From Tahibacter harae (GTDB lineage: Bacteria; Pseudomonadota; Gammaproteobacteria; Xanthomonadales; Rhodanobacteraceae), in NCBI RefSeq assembly GCF_024437735.1, contig NZ_JANFQO010000006.1, positions 62,001 through 126,000 of the forward strand: DNA of 64,000 bases, read 5' to 3'. The position numbers and the translations under genes are program-made. This document shows, piece after piece, positions 1-9,099 of the stretch; position 1 is the first letter of the stretch, and each line of letters begins with the position of its first letter. A model generated the notes under the pieces. That model saw only the letters and a program-made list of their open reading frames with translations, was not told where the DNA came from and ran no database searches.

Positions 1-325
1 CATCCAGTTTGCCGTCGTTCCCGTCGTCATCGTTCCCGTCCCCACGTACATGACGGCGCGAGCGTCCGCGGGTTGGCCGCGGCAGGTCAAGTTATTCTTT
101 AGTCTTGCCGGCGAAGCGGGCTAGAACGCTGTTTTCAGCTGAATTTTTGCTGCGGTGCGCAAGGCGCGGGAGGGTGTCTGCGGCGGCCCTGCGGCCGCAG
201 CGCCGGCGCGCCGCTGGCGGAGGATGGCCGGCGGCATCAAACGCGCCGCCGCCGCCCCTTCGGGACGGCGGCCCGGCCCGCTTGTGGCATCATACGCGGC
301 CTTTGCGCCAGCCCACTTTCACGCC
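1..325. other. non-coding or unassigned left edge
   Basis: No convincing gene is visible here. The open frames on the plus strand are Arg/Ala/Pro-rich readings of very GC-rich DNA and run into the kinase gene that follows. The region probably holds the end of an upstream intergenic space and the promoter of the next gene. A short AT-rich stretch near position 92-101 is the only obvious promoter-like composition. Confidence 0.4.
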
Positions 326-697
326 ATGCCCAGCAACGAGCCGCGCGGCCCCAAACAGATACTCAAAGCCTTGCGCTGGTCCTGGCAGGGCATCAAGGCG
401 GGCTATACCTTCGAGGCATCGTTCCGGCTTGAGGTCTACCTGTTCGCGATCTTCGCGCCGCTGGGGCTGTGGCTGGGCCGGGGGCCGATGGAAAAAGCGC
501 TGCTGGTGGGCAGCCTGATCCTGGTGCTGTCGGCCGAACTGCTCAACTCTGCGGTCGAGGCCATCGTCGACAAGGCCAGCCCCGAATTCCACGTGCTGGC
601 CGGCCGGGCCAAGGACATGGGTTCGGCGGCAGTATTCATGCTGATGGTCAACGTGGTGCTGTGCTGGGGGCTGATCCTGGGTTCGCGCTGGTTCTAG
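326..697 (+). CDS. dgkA: diacylglycerol kinase (DgkA, prokaryotic type)
   Basis: A 123-aa integral membrane protein that would phosphorylate diacylglycerol with ATP to phosphatidate, recycling lipid released by membrane-derived-oligosaccharide or LPS modification. Seen in the sequence: length typical of the family, the cytoplasmic N-terminal helix (RWSWQGIKAGYTFEASFR), three hydrophobic segments, and the family signature AELLNSAVEAIVD around residues 70-82, which contains the catalytic glutamate and the metal-binding Glu/Asn residues. The ATG at 326 is chosen because it gives the normal N-terminus; longer frames upstream read low-complexity GC-rich DNA. It stands alone, 164 bp before rlmI. 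Confidence 0.93.
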   Translation: MPSNEPRGPKQILKALRWSWQGIKAGYTFEASFRLEVYLFAIFAPLGLWLGRGPMEKALLVGSLILVLSAELLNSAVEAIVDKASPEFHVLAGRAKDMGSAAVFMLMVNVVLCWGLILGSRWF

Positions 698-861
698 CGC
701 CGCCCGGAGATTCACCCGGCTTGCCAGCGCGGCGGCGGGCCGCCGCAGCGCCGCAGCGCCGCAGCGGGAGCTGCAGGCGTACGCGGTCCTGCAGCGAACT
801 TTATTTTTCCATTTTGCGTGCGATTCATGCCTGCCGCGCGCCTCCGAACCAGGATCGAGCC

Positions 862-2067
862 ATGTCCGACGCCGTCGAATACCCCGCGCTGTATCTGAAG
901 AAAGGCGAAGACGCCCGCCTGCGCGCCGGCCATCTGTGGGTGTTCTCCAACGAGGTCGACGTGCGCCGCACGCCGCTGAGTGGCTTCACTCCGGGGGAAA
1001 TCTGCATCGTCGTCGACCACGCCGGCAAACCCCTGGGCGTGGGCTATGTGAATCCGAACTCGCTGATCTGCGCGCGCCTGGTCGCGCGCGGCCTGGACCA
1101 CGCGCTGGACCGTTCCCTGTTCGTGCATCGCCTCAACGTCGCGCTGAGCCTGCGCGAGCGCCTGTTCGACGAACCCTATTACCGCCTGGTCTACGGCGAA
1201 TCCGACGGATTGCCCGGCCTGACCCTGGACCGCTTCGGCGACGTCATCGTCGGCCAGACCACCACGGCCGGCATGGAACGGCTCAAGGACGAGATCAGCG
1301 AAGCCGTGGTCAAGGTGCTCAAGCCCAGGGCCGTGGTGTGGAAGAACGACGCCGGCATCCGCAGCATGGAACAGCTGCCCGAATACGCCGATATCGGCTA
1401 CGGCGCACTGGATGCGCCGGTCGTCGTGCGCGAAGGCGGCGTCGAATTTGAATGCGATGTGATCGGTGGACAGAAGACCGGCTGGTTCTACGACCAGCAG
1501 GCCAACCGCGACCGCCTGGCGCGCTATGTCGCCGGCAAGCGCGTGCTGGACATCTGCAGCTACCTCGGCGGCTGGGGCCTGCGCGCCGCGGCCATGGGCG
1601 CGAGCGAAGTGGTCTGCGTCGACGTCTCGCAGCACGCGGTCGACGCCATCCGGCGCAATATCGAACGCAACGGCATGGGCGGGCGCGTCAGCGCGGTCAA
1701 GGCCGACGCCTTCGACGAACTCAAGCGCCTGCGCGAACTGCGCGAACGCTTCGACGTGGTGATCCTGGACCCGCCCGCCTTCGTCAAGCGCAAGAAGGAT
1801 TTCGCCGAAGGCCGCATCGCCTACCGCCGCCTCAACGAAATGGGCATGCAGGTACTGCAGCGCGACGGCATCCTGGTCACCTGCTCCTGCTCCTACCACA
1901 TGCCGCGCGCCGCCCTGCTGGACAGCGTGCAACAGGCTGCGCGTCATCTGGACCGCCAGGCCCAGGTGCTGGAACAGCTACAGCAAGGACCCGACCATCC
2001 GGTACATCCGGCGATTGCGGAGACGGACTATTTGAAGGGATTTGTTTGTCGGGTGTTGCCGGCGTAG
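862..2067 (+). CDS. rlmI: class I SAM-dependent rRNA methyltransferase, RlmI family
   Basis: A 401-aa protein of the RlmI/RlmK/YccW group, which methylates a cytosine C5 in 23S rRNA (m5C1962 in E. coli). An N-terminal PUA-like RNA-binding domain (about residues 8-85, with AGHLWVFSNEV) precedes an EEHEE connector and a Rossmann methyltransferase domain. Visible motifs are GQKTGWFYDQQANR near residue 213, the SAM-binding DICSYLGGWGL near 235, DPPAFVK near 310 and CSCSYH near 345, where the catalytic cysteine lies. Length matches the family. The ATG at 862 follows a purine-rich stretch and starts at the conserved N-terminus; the longer upstream open frame is not supported. Confidence 0.9.
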   Translation: MSDAVEYPALYLKKGEDARLRAGHLWVFSNEVDVRRTPLSGFTPGEICIVVDHAGKPLGVGYVNPNSLICARLVARGLDHALDRSLFVHRLNVALSLRERLFDEPYYRLVYGESDGLPGLTLDRFGDVIVGQTTTAGMERLKDEISEAVVKVLKPRAVVWKNDAGIRSMEQLPEYADIGYGALDAPVVVREGGVEFECDVIGGQKTGWFYDQQANRDRLARYVAGKRVLDICSYLGGWGLRAAAMGASEVVCVDVSQHAVDAIRRNIERNGMGGRVSAVKADAFDELKRLRELRERFDVVILDPPAFVKRKKDFAEGRIAYRRLNEMGMQVLQRDGILVTCSCSYHMPRAALLDSVQQAARHLDRQAQVLEQLQQGPDHPVHPAIAETDYLKGFVCRVLPA

Positions 2068-2526
2068 CTCGGGATTCAAATTCGGATTCGAGATGAAATC
2101 GTTGGATCCGGTGCCGGGAGCGGCGCGGGCCTGTCATTGAATATTTCTGACTATTTTCAGTTGAAGTCGACGCGCTTCCGCTCCCCGACTTTGTCGGGGG
2201 AGCGGGCTGGGTGAGGGGCGACGATCAACGCGCCTCGCCATTCGCATTTCGGGAAATCCCAACCGGAAGCCCGGCGAAAACCGCAAACTCTCGAACTGAC
2301 GCCGCTCTTCATCCCGCCGCCTTTCCCAGGCGCGTCCAGCGCCAGCGCGCGCGCCAGGCGGATTCATCGCACCAGCCCCTGCCGGGCAGCACGGGTTCTG
2401 GAGCGCGCAGAGGAGTGCCCGGACGAAGCGCCTGTAGCGCGCGCCACAACACATCTGGTCCGAACAAAGGCTGCACCTGGAAAGCTCAGCGTAAAGCCCT
2501 GCCCGGAAGCCAGCGCATTGCGCCCC
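2068..2526. other. convergent intergenic region with hairpin repeat
   Basis: About 460 bp between two convergent genes. It contains a strong hairpin at 2179-2204 (CTCCCC / GGGGGAG stem) followed by a GTGAGGGG-type tail, which recurs in two other intergenic spaces of this window. Open frames here are arginine-rich shadows and I see no gene. Confidence 0.5.
2179..2204. repeat. intergenic hairpin repeat, copy 1 (terminator-like)
   Basis: An 11-bp stem (CGCTCCCCGAC with GTCGGGGGAGCG) and a 3-nt loop, lying between convergent genes. The tail GGCTGGGTGAGGGG resembles the tail at 9264-9280. It may act as a bidirectional terminator or belong to a REP-like family; it lacks a T-tract. Confidence 0.5.
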
Positions 2527-3978
2527 TCATTCCGAAAACGCATCCGCAAACAGGCGATCACCGACAGGGCCGACGACAACCATTCCCAGCCTCACCCCAG
2601 CCGCAGCGCTGTCCCTGGCGGTATTCTGCAGAACGATTCCCGGCCGCCCTGCCACCGCATCCGCAATGCTCAGCCGCACGGTGTAGTTCCCCGGCGTGAG
2701 TCCGCTCCACAGCAACCGGCCGCGATAGACCGTCGTCGCTCCCGGCTCGGCCCCGCGCAGATCCAGCGCCAGCGGCGCCATCGCCCGCACGGTATTGCCC
2801 GCATCGAGCAGTTCCAGCTTGCCCTGCACCGCGTGATACACCGGCGCGCTGCCGCGGTTGGCCAGCTCCAGCCGCCAGGCGAGGGAGCTGCCCTGGCTGA
2901 CCGGATCACTCAGGCTGAAACGCACCACGCTCAGGTCGTAGCCCAGCGCGCGCTTGATCCGCGCCAGCGGCACGCCGAAGCCGGCCTGCTCGTGCTTGCC
3001 GGCCGGGCCCAGGAAGCTGAAGTGATAGTTGCGCAGCACTGCGATCACGTCGTCGGTGTCGCTGGTCCAGCTGTTCTGCTGGCTGGTCAGCGGGCTTTCG
3101 CCGGAAACCGGATTGAAGCGCCAGTTGCCGCGCGCCGCGGGCACCACGTTGGCGAAACCGTATTCCAGGTTCCAGTCGCCGCTCGCATCGCAGAGCGGAA
3201 AGCCGTAGATGCAGTTGGCGGTGAACGACGGGAAATAGTCTTCGTGGAAGCCGAAATCCGCATTCACCACATCCGGATCGCGCGCATAGCGCGTCTGCAG
3301 CCGCGTGCGCGTAAACGCGCCCGCATAGGCCTCGCGCACGGCGAGCTTGACGGCATTGCCCGGCGCATTCGCGTCGCAGCCGCTCTGGTGCCATTCGCCC
3401 CAGAGGCCCAGCAGACCCACCTGTACCGCGGTGATGCGCGCATCGCCGTCATAGCGCTGTCCCAGCGCCTGCACCAGCTGCACGGCCTGGCTGACGAATG
3501 CCGGATGATTCCACGCCGGCGTGCGTCCCGGACCGTCGCCATCGCAGCTGGCGTAGTCCGTGCCCGGAATGTTCAGCGGCGCCTGTTCCAGGAACAGCGG
3601 ATAGTCCCGCTCCAGTTGCCCGCCCGTGTAGAAATAGCTCAGCCCCGAACCCACGCCGTCCGGATAATCCGCCACCAGCCGCAGCACGAAGGTCGCGTCC
3701 GGATCGTCGGCCAGTATCGGCTGCAGATGGCGCTGCTCGAAGCCGGCCCAGTCGAACACCTGATCGGCCGTCTCCACCTCGCGCCAGGGCACATAGACGT
3801 GATAGATGCTGGCGCCGTAGTAATTGTCCGCGCTGCCCTGGGCCCAGGTCGTGCCCCAGAGCATGTAGCCCTTGTGCGGGTTGTCGATATCGTCGCTGGC
3901 GGCGGCCGGAGTGAAGTCGACTGCGCCGGCGTCCAGCGTCAGCAGCAAGCAACAGGCGAGCAGTGGGAAAAGGCGCAT
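2527..3978 (-). CDS. secreted DUF4832/DUF4874-like protein (glycosidase-like barrel)
   Basis: A 483-aa exported protein of unknown reaction. Residues 1-19 form a signal peptide ([19 protein letters not shown]). The middle looks like a TIM-barrel glycoside-hydrolase fold of the DUF4874/DUF4832 type: [10 protein letters not shown] at the start, [22 protein letters not shown] (a likely acid/base glutamate), then a beta-rich C-terminal domain with an NYTVRL strand. It ends in [10 protein letters not shown], a degenerate form of a C-terminal tail found on many exported Rhodanobacteraceae proteins. I chose the ATG at 3978 because it starts the signal peptide and has GGAG seven bases upstream; an in-frame ATG nine codons earlier is less likely. 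The family assignment is from memory and the substrate is unknown. Confidence 0.75.
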   Translation of the reverse strand: MRLFPLLACCLLLTLDAGAVDFTPAAASDDIDNPHKGYMLWGTTWAQGSADNYYGASIYHVYVPWREVETADQVFDWAGFEQRHLQPILADDPDATFVLRLVADYPDGVGSGLSYFYTGGQLERDYPLFLEQAPLNIPGTDYASCDGDGPGRTPAWNHPAFVSQAVQLVQALGQRYDGDARITAVQVGLLGLWGEWHQSGCDANAPGNAVKLAVREAYAGAFTRTRLQTRYARDPDVVNADFGFHEDYFPSFTANCIYGFPLCDASGDWNLEYGFANVVPAARGNWRFNPVSGESPLTSQQNSWTSDTDDVIAVLRNYHFSFLGPAGKHEQAGFGVPLARIKRALGYDLSVVRFSLSDPVSQGSSLAWRLELANRGSAPVYHAVQGKLELLDAGNTVRAMAPLALDLRGAEPGATTVYRGRLLWSGLTPGNYTVRLSIADAVAGRPGIVLQNTARDSAAAGVRLGMVVVGPVGDRLFADAFSE

Positions 3979-4302
3979 CGGAAGCTCCGGAATCGCACAG
4001 GCCATGGTAGCAACGGGCGCAGACGCCGTTGCGCGGCCGTCGCGCGATTCGACCTATGTCCATGTCGCGGAATGCGGCGAACGGGATGCATGCGGCAGCG
4101 TTGCCGCGGCTACCCGCCGCCAAGCCCCGCAGCACAGAACCCGGCTGCGTCAGCGTGCGCGGGCACGAATCGGCTGCTTGCGCGATGTTGCCGGCACGGG
4201 TGCATTTGCAGAATCAGGCAAGAACCCCGCACGAACACGCTACCGGCTCCGGCCATCCGGCAGCCATGCTACGCACCCCACTCAACCTGCAAGGATTCCC
4301 CC
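3979..4302. other. divergent intergenic region
   Basis: A divergent space between the secreted protein and the alcohol dehydrogenase. No gene, strong terminator or clear promoter motif is visible. It should hold both promoters. Confidence 0.4.
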
Positions 4303-5346
4303 ATGGCCATTGCAAAGGGCTACGCGGCGCACGCCGCGTCGGCGCCACTGGCGCCGTTCACGTTCCAGCGGCGCGAACCCAGGGAAGACGATGTCGTCAT
4401 CGCGATCCGTTACTGCGGTATCTGTCATTCCGACATCCACATGGTGGACAACGGCTGGGGCGCCAGCGTGTATCCGCTGGTGCCGGGGCATGAGATTGCC
4501 GGCGTGGTGACGGCGGTCGGTGCCAAGGTGACCAGGTTCAAGGTCGGCGATCACGTCGGCGTAGGCTGTTTTGTGGATTCCTGTACAACCTGCGCCCAGC
4601 GCGATGTGGACCGCGAGCAATACATGCCCGGCCTGGTGCTGACTTACAGCGGCTTCGAGCCGGGCAGCAGCACGCCGACCTACGGCGGCTATTCGGATTC
4701 CATCGTGGTCAAGGAAGGCTACGTGCTTTCCATTCCCGACAATCTGCCGCTGGATGCGGCCGCGCCGCTGCTGTGCGCGGGCATCACGCTGTATTCGCCG
4801 CTGCGGCACTGGAAGGCGGGGCCGGGCATGAAGGTCGGCATTCTCGGCATGGGCGGGCTGGGGCACATGGGCGTGAAGCTGGCCAAGGCCATGGGCGCGG
4901 AGGTGACGGTGCTGAGCCAGACCCTGTCCAAGAAAGAAGACGGCCTGCGTCTGGGCGCCAGCCATTACTACGCGACCAGTGACGCGGAAACCTTCACCCG
5001 GCTCGCCGGCAGCCTGGACCTGATTATCTGCACCGTGTCTTCGCCGATAGACTGGAACGCTTACCTCAGCCTGCTCAAGGTCGACGGCACCTTCGTCGTG
5101 GTCGGCGCACCGGAGCAGCCGGTGCCGGTGAATGCGTTCGCAGTGATTCCGCACCGGCGCAGCCTGGCCGGTTCGATGATCGGTTCGATCAAGGAAACCC
5201 AGGAAATGCTGGATTTCTGCGGCCGGCACGGCATCGTCGCCGATATCGAGACCATTGGCGTGGCGCAGATCAACGACGCCTACAAGCGCGTGCTGGCCAG
5301 CGACGTGCGCTACCGCTTCGTGATCGACATGGCGACTCTGGGCTGA
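4303..5346 (+). CDS. zinc-dependent NAD(P) alcohol dehydrogenase, YahK/cinnamyl-alcohol-dehydrogenase type
   Basis: A 347-aa medium-chain dehydrogenase that would interconvert aldehydes and alcohols with NADP(H), in the cytoplasm. The catalytic zinc site is intact: CGICHSDIH (about residues 38-46), GHE (about 66) and the cysteine in LLCAGIT (about 160). The dinucleotide fold shows [17 protein letters not shown] near residue 184. Odd point: the structural-zinc lobe normally has four cysteines (C-x2-C-x2-C-x7-C). Here it reads [17 protein letters not shown], so only the first two remain and the third and fourth are Arg and Met. The enzyme may lack structural zinc. The ATG at 4303 is preceded by AAGGA. 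Confidence 0.9.
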   Translation: MAIAKGYAAHAASAPLAPFTFQRREPREDDVVIAIRYCGICHSDIHMVDNGWGASVYPLVPGHEIAGVVTAVGAKVTRFKVGDHVGVGCFVDSCTTCAQRDVDREQYMPGLVLTYSGFEPGSSTPTYGGYSDSIVVKEGYVLSIPDNLPLDAAAPLLCAGITLYSPLRHWKAGPGMKVGILGMGGLGHMGVKLAKAMGAEVTVLSQTLSKKEDGLRLGASHYYATSDAETFTRLAGSLDLIICTVSSPIDWNAYLSLLKVDGTFVVVGAPEQPVPVNAFAVIPHRRSLAGSMIGSIKETQEMLDFCGRHGIVADIETIGVAQINDAYKRVLASDVRYRFVIDMATLG

Positions 5347-6097
5347 ACCATTCGGCAGCGCCTGCGTTCCGCACGGGACGCGGGCGCGCTGCAATTTCCG
5401 CGTTATTCGTGCGCATCGCGCATGCATTCTGTGCCTGGCGTCCTCCGCCGTGAGTGCGGCGGCTTTTCCATCGCAGCAGCGCGCGCAGCTGCCGTGCCAT
5501 CCCGCGCATCACTCGTGCGGTCCGGTACCGCAACGCCTCGCCTGCGTCGTGCGCCGCGACGGCCGATGCCGCATTACCTTGCCTACCGCCTGCATCGCAT
5601 CGCCCGCTGCCGTATCGCGCCGTTCGGCGCCAGTTCGCCGCCTGCCGCAGGCGCCCCGCCGAAGGCGATGGCGGCCGGAGGCGGCAGGACTGCCCGGATC
5701 GCTGTCCAGCTCGCCACAACCGGCGACGCCTGTGCGCCGCAGCAACAGTGGGCGCCGCGTGAAGGCTTCTGCACTATTGTGAAGACGGTGTGAGGCGTCA
5801 GCGAATGACTTGGCCAATCCGTCGGCCGCTACGAAAATATTACAAAAATCAGGTATTTTCGGCCGAAGTCTTGGCAGTTGTTTACAGCTGTGCATGAGCC
5901 GGTTCGCACTTCATCGTCCACAATCGCAACCGACGAGTACAGTAATGGCAACGCAATGCCGGCACTCTGCCGCCAGCCAGCGCTGTCTCGTTTCTGTTCG
6001 TAGTTTTCATTCCGCAGTTCCAGGCCAGGCGCATCCCAGGTGACGGCGCCCACGCTTGCTGTTGCCTGGATTCGGACATCAGGGGTCTTGAAGTCAG
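5347..6097. other. 750-bp intergenic region
   Basis: No credible gene is seen; the open frames are compositionally biased shadows. The right part (about 5,815-5,945) is locally AT-rich and contains an inverted repeat at 5823-5865, so it probably holds the promoter of the GTPase/roadblock operon. Confidence 0.45.
5823..5865. promoter_or_regulatory. inverted repeat in an AT-rich promoter region
   Basis: Arms CGGCCG-CTA-CGAAAATA and TATTTTCGGCCG flank a 14-nt AT-rich spacer. It lies about 230 bp upstream of the GTPase/roadblock operon in the only AT-rich patch of the region. It may be an operator or a hairpin in a long leader; function is inferred from position only. Confidence 0.35.
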
Positions 6098-7096
6098 ATG
6101 GCAAAGGTAATGACGAACACGCAGGAATTTGCACCGCTCTCCATCGCGGTCGCCTTGCCGGCTTATCGTCGCGCGCTGGTCGAACGCATGCTGCAGCGCC
6201 TGCTGCAGGAAAACGGCGAGATGAGCGCCGACTGGTACGTGAGCCATGCGGCGGAGGCGGACGTCACGCTGCGTCTTCCTCCCGACGAAGGCGCGGATCC
6301 TTCCGCCAGCTTGCTGGCCGAACTGCGCCGCCCCGACGGCGGCCGCGAAACCCTCACCATCGAATGGCCATGGCGGCCGGGCGCGCTGCTGGCGGCGCTG
6401 CAGCGCATCGCGCGCCTGCTGCGCAGCGGCGCCGCCGGCAGTGCCGACGCGCGCGATGCGCTGGCCTGGCAATGGCTCAGGCGCTGGAGCGAGCTGGCGC
6501 TGGAAGCGCGCGGGCGCCTGCTGGAACTGCGTATGGGCGGCCAGGTGGTTGCGCTGATGGATGCGCGCCTGGGCTATTGGTATGCGGCCAATCAGGTGCT
6601 GCCGGATGCGGCCCAGTTCGTCACGGCGCTGGCGCGCGACAGCTATTCGATCGAGCTGGGCCAGGCCACGCCGCCGCCGCTGCTGCGGCCGGTGTCGATC
6701 AAGCCGCTGCTGTGGCAGCTGGGCGTGCGTTCGGGCCACTACGGCGCACTGCCGGCGCTGCGCCAGCGCGGCGGGCTGCGTCTGAAGGGCTGGCCCTATC
6801 TGGCGGCCGGCGGCCCCAAGGCGTATGCGGAACTGATCCAGAAATTGCGCGGCGGTTTCAACACCGCGGCCAGCCTGCGCGACTCGGGTCTCGCCGCGGC
6901 CGGCCTGGTCGACGGTTTCCTCAATGCCTGCCTGGTCTGCGATTTCTTCCACGGCGAGACGGCCGAGCCGGCCGCGTCGGCGCCGGCGCCGGTGCCGGTG
7001 CCGGCCGGTGTGTTCGCCGGCGCGCAGATGCGCCCGGGCAACGAGCAGGCGGTGATTGCCTCGATCCGCCGCAGCCTGCATGCGGGCACACCATGA
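6098..7096 (+). CDS. unknown protein, first gene of the GTPase/roadblock module
   Basis: A 332-aa protein that I do not recognise. It is Ala/Leu/Arg-rich, with no signal peptide and no clear membrane segment; residues about 285-305 form a Pro/Ala/Val linker, followed by a short C-terminal helix. The ORF overlaps the small GTPase start by 4 bp (ATGA), so the two are translationally coupled. By analogy with other bacterial Ras-like GTPase/roadblock modules it could be an effector or adaptor, but that is inference from position. The ATG at 6098 gives the whole frame; MTNTQEFAPL four codons later is an alternative start. Confidence 0.75.
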   Translation: MAKVMTNTQEFAPLSIAVALPAYRRALVERMLQRLLQENGEMSADWYVSHAAEADVTLRLPPDEGADPSASLLAELRRPDGGRETLTIEWPWRPGALLAALQRIARLLRSGAAGSADARDALAWQWLRRWSELALEARGRLLELRMGGQVVALMDARLGYWYAANQVLPDAAQFVTALARDSYSIELGQATPPPLLRPVSIKPLLWQLGVRSGHYGALPALRQRGGLRLKGWPYLAAGGPKAYAELIQKLRGGFNTAASLRDSGLAAAGLVDGFLNACLVCDFFHGETAEPAASAPAPVPVPAGVFAGAQMRPGNEQAVIASIRRSLHAGTP

Positions 7097-7704
7097 GCGA
7101 GATCAAGCTGCTGTTCGCCGGCCCCATGGGCGCCGGCAAGACCACCGCGATACGCGCCATCAGCGAGATAGAACCGATCAGCACCGAAGTGGAGAACACG
7201 GATTTCTCCGAATCGGACAAGGCCGAGACCACGGTCGCCATGGACTATGGCGAGCTGACCCTGGACAGCGGCGACAAGCTGCGCCTGTACGGCTCGCCTG
7301 GACAGAAGCGCTTTGAATTCATGTGGCCGCTGCTGGCCCAGGGCGCACTGGGCGTGGTCGTGCTGCTGGACAATTCGCGGCCGGAGCCGCTGGCCGATCT
7401 GGAGGATTTCCTGTCCGCGTTCTCCGGCCTGATCGAGGCCGGCCGCGTCGTGGTTGCCGTAGGCCGGCTGGAAACCCATCCGCAGCCCGGCCTCGACGAT
7501 TATCTGGCGAGCGTCTCCCGCCGTGGCCAGTTCCTGCCGGTGATCGGCGCCGACGTGCGCCGGCGCGACGATGTGGTCGGCATGCTGGAGCTGCTGTTCG
7601 AGCAGATCGAATCCACCGCCAGCACGGCCGCCGCGGCGGTTGCAGCCGGAGCCGCCGGCGACGACGAATGGCTGCAGTTCGTGCAGCGGGCGAGGGCGCA
7701 ATGA
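7093..7704 (+). CDS. Ras-like small GTPase (MglA/COG2229-type)
   Basis: A 203-aa predicted GTP-binding switch protein. The P-loop is FAGPMGAGKTT (about residues 8-18). The G2/G3 region contains TTVAMDYGEL and LYGSPGQKRFEFMW, where the canonical DxxG is replaced by YGSPGQ, as in other COG2229 bacterial GTPases. VVLLDNS is the following strand. The usual NKxD is not obvious; VAVGRLETHP sits at the expected G4 position, which would alter guanine specificity. It overlaps the gene before and the roadblock gene after by 4 bp each. Roadblock/LC7 proteins commonly act as GAPs or platforms for such GTPases, as MglB does for MglA. Confidence 0.85.
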   Translation: MSEIKLLFAGPMGAGKTTAIRAISEIEPISTEVENTDFSESDKAETTVAMDYGELTLDSGDKLRLYGSPGQKRFEFMWPLLAQGALGVVVLLDNSRPEPLADLEDFLSAFSGLIEAGRVVVAVGRLETHPQPGLDDYLASVSRRGQFLPVIGADVRRRDDVVGMLELLFEQIESTASTAAAAVAAGAAGDDEWLQFVQRARAQ

Positions 7705-8162
7705 CCCAGGCTTCCCTCAATCTGCCCGAGGCCCTGCGCGGCGCGCTGGACACGGCGCTGCGCGAGCTGCATCAGCGCATACCGGCGATCATGGGTTGCG
7801 TGGTCGCCACGGTCGACGGCCGCCTGGTCGCGCACATCATCGACAACGAAGCCGATCCGCAGCGTATCGCCGCGATGATCGGCTCCATGGTCGCGCTGGG
7901 CGAATCGATAGGCCGCGAGACGCGCATAGACCGCTCCCAGTACGTGGTGGTGAACGCGAGCAACGGCCTGCTCTATGCCCAGCGCGTGCCCAGTCGGCGC
8001 GAACTGTTCGTCGTCTCCACCCTGGCCAGGCCGACGACCAACCTCGGCCTGGTGCTGCACGAGACGCGCAGCGCGGCCGAGGAAATCGGCCAGGCGGTGG
8101 ACGGCTGGCTGGAACAGCAGCAGACCCGCCTGGCCGCTGCCGCGAGTACGGCCGAAGCCTGA
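7701..8162 (+). CDS. roadblock/LC7 domain protein
   Basis: A 153-aa protein whose central part fits the roadblock/LC7 fold: IPAIMGCVVATVDGRLVAH (about 26-44), IAAMIGSMVALGESIGRE, YVVVNASNGLLYAQRV and LFVVSTLARPTTNLGLVLHE. This is the helix-strand-strand-helix-strand pattern of MglB-like dimers. A C-terminal Ala/Gln helix follows. It is translationally coupled to the GTPase by an ATGA overlap, so it is the likely partner or GAP. Confidence 0.85.
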   Translation: MTQASLNLPEALRGALDTALRELHQRIPAIMGCVVATVDGRLVAHIIDNEADPQRIAAMIGSMVALGESIGRETRIDRSQYVVVNASNGLLYAQRVPSRRELFVVSTLARPTTNLGLVLHETRSAAEEIGQAVDGWLEQQQTRLAAAASTAEA

Positions 8163-8221
8163 AACATGCCGTTCCCGCCAGTTGCGGGATTTCTTCTCCC
8201 CCTCTCTTCCAAGGAAGCATC

Positions 8222-8581
8222 ATGGCAAAGCTTGATCTCACTCCGCTCTCGGCCATCGACGGTTTCGTCGGCGCGGCTCTGGTCGATTCCGACTCCGGCA
8301 TGGCCCTGGCCAAGCTCGGCGGCGGCGGCGTGGACCTGGACCTGGCCGCCAGCGGCAACGCGGAAGTCGTCAAATCCAAGCGCCGCGTCGCCGCTTCGCT
8401 CAAGCTCAACGACACCATCGAAGACATCCTGATCAGCCTGGAACGCCAGTACCACCTGATCCGTCCGCTGGAGCGCAATGACAAGCTGTTCCTGTATGTC
8501 GTGCTCGACCGCTCCAAGTCCAACCTGGCGCTGTCGCGCCACGAGCTGAAGAACTTCGAGCGCAGCCTCGAATTCGCCTGA
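8222..8581 (+). CDS. small roadblock-like partner protein
   Basis: A 119-aa protein 59 bp after the roadblock gene, with AGGAAGC before its ATG. It has the compact alternating pattern of a roadblock-like fold (FVGAALVDSDSGMAL, AEVVKSKRRVAASL, DILISLERQYHLIRPL, LFLYVVLDRSKSNLAL, LSRHELKNFERSL). It resembles small roadblock-related proteins found beside bacterial GTPases. It closes the operon and is followed by a strong terminator. Confidence 0.75.
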   Translation: MAKLDLTPLSAIDGFVGAALVDSDSGMALAKLGGGGVDLDLAASGNAEVVKSKRRVAASLKLNDTIEDILISLERQYHLIRPLERNDKLFLYVVLDRSKSNLALSRHELKNFERSLEFA

Positions 8582-8596
8582 GCGAAGCAACGGCGG

Positions 8597-8647
8597 CGCC
8601 GGCGCGACGGGCCTGGTGCAGGGCCCTCGCGCCGGCGTTTCCTTTTT
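8597..8647 (+). terminator. rho-independent terminator after the roadblock operon
   Basis: An 11-bp GC stem (CGCCGGCGCGA with TCGCGCCGGCG) encloses a 19-nt loop and is followed by TTTCCTTTTT. It lies 16 bp after the last stop codon of the operon. Confidence 0.75.
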
Positions 8648-8679
8648 GCACGGTGGCGTGAAGGCCGTGGCCTGCCGCG

Positions 8680-9099
8680 CTAGTCGATCAGCCCGCCCGC
8701 AGCGGCGCTTTCCTGATTGCGGAAGATCGCCATGGCCGTGCGCATGCGGCGGAAGCCCAGCGCGGCGTAGAAGCCTTCCTTGCCGGGGTTGGCGTAGAGA
8801 ATGATCTTGCGGTGTCCCGCCGAAAGCTCGCGCAGGCGCAGGATGATTTCCTTGCCCAGGCCCTGCCCCTGGTACTGCGGATGCACCGCCACGTCGCAGA
8901 TATAGGAGCAGTCCACGCCGTCGGCCAGGGCGCGTCCGGCGCCGACCAGGCGTTCGCCGTCATAGGCAAAGCAGACATAGCGGCTGTTGCCGAAGGAAAC
9001 GCGCAGGTCCTCGGGCTTCTTCTCGCCCAGTGGAGCGATGCGGTACAGCGTGCTGAGTTCGTCCCAGTCCATGCTGCCGGTCTGCATTATCCACTTCAT
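8680..9099 (-). CDS. GNAT family N-acetyltransferase
   Basis: A 139-aa acetyl-CoA-dependent acetyltransferase. Motif A, the pyrophosphate-binding loop, is VHPQYQGQGLGKEI (about 82-95), preceded by the strand YICDVAV. Motif B is in FYAALGFRRM near residues 116-125. Length fits a single GNAT domain. The substrate cannot be told from the sequence. It stands alone. Confidence 0.88.
   Translation of the reverse strand: MKWIMQTGSMDWDELSTLYRIAPLGEKKPEDLRVSFGNSRYVCFAYDGERLVGAGRALADGVDCSYICDVAVHPQYQGQGLGKEIILRLRELSAGHRKIILYANPGKEGFYAALGFRRMRTAMAIFRNQESAAAGGLID

Noticed and set aside
469-861. Long plus-strand frame running into rlmI with an extra N-terminal 130 residues
   Set aside because: The extension is an out-of-frame reading of dgkA and Arg/Gly-rich intergenic DNA; RlmI proteins begin at the ATG at 862.
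2518-4302. A 942-codon plus-strand frame continuous with the alcohol dehydrogenase
   Set aside because: The first 595 codons are antisense to the secreted DUF4832-like gene and have an Arg/His/Ala-rich shadow composition; the real start is 4303.
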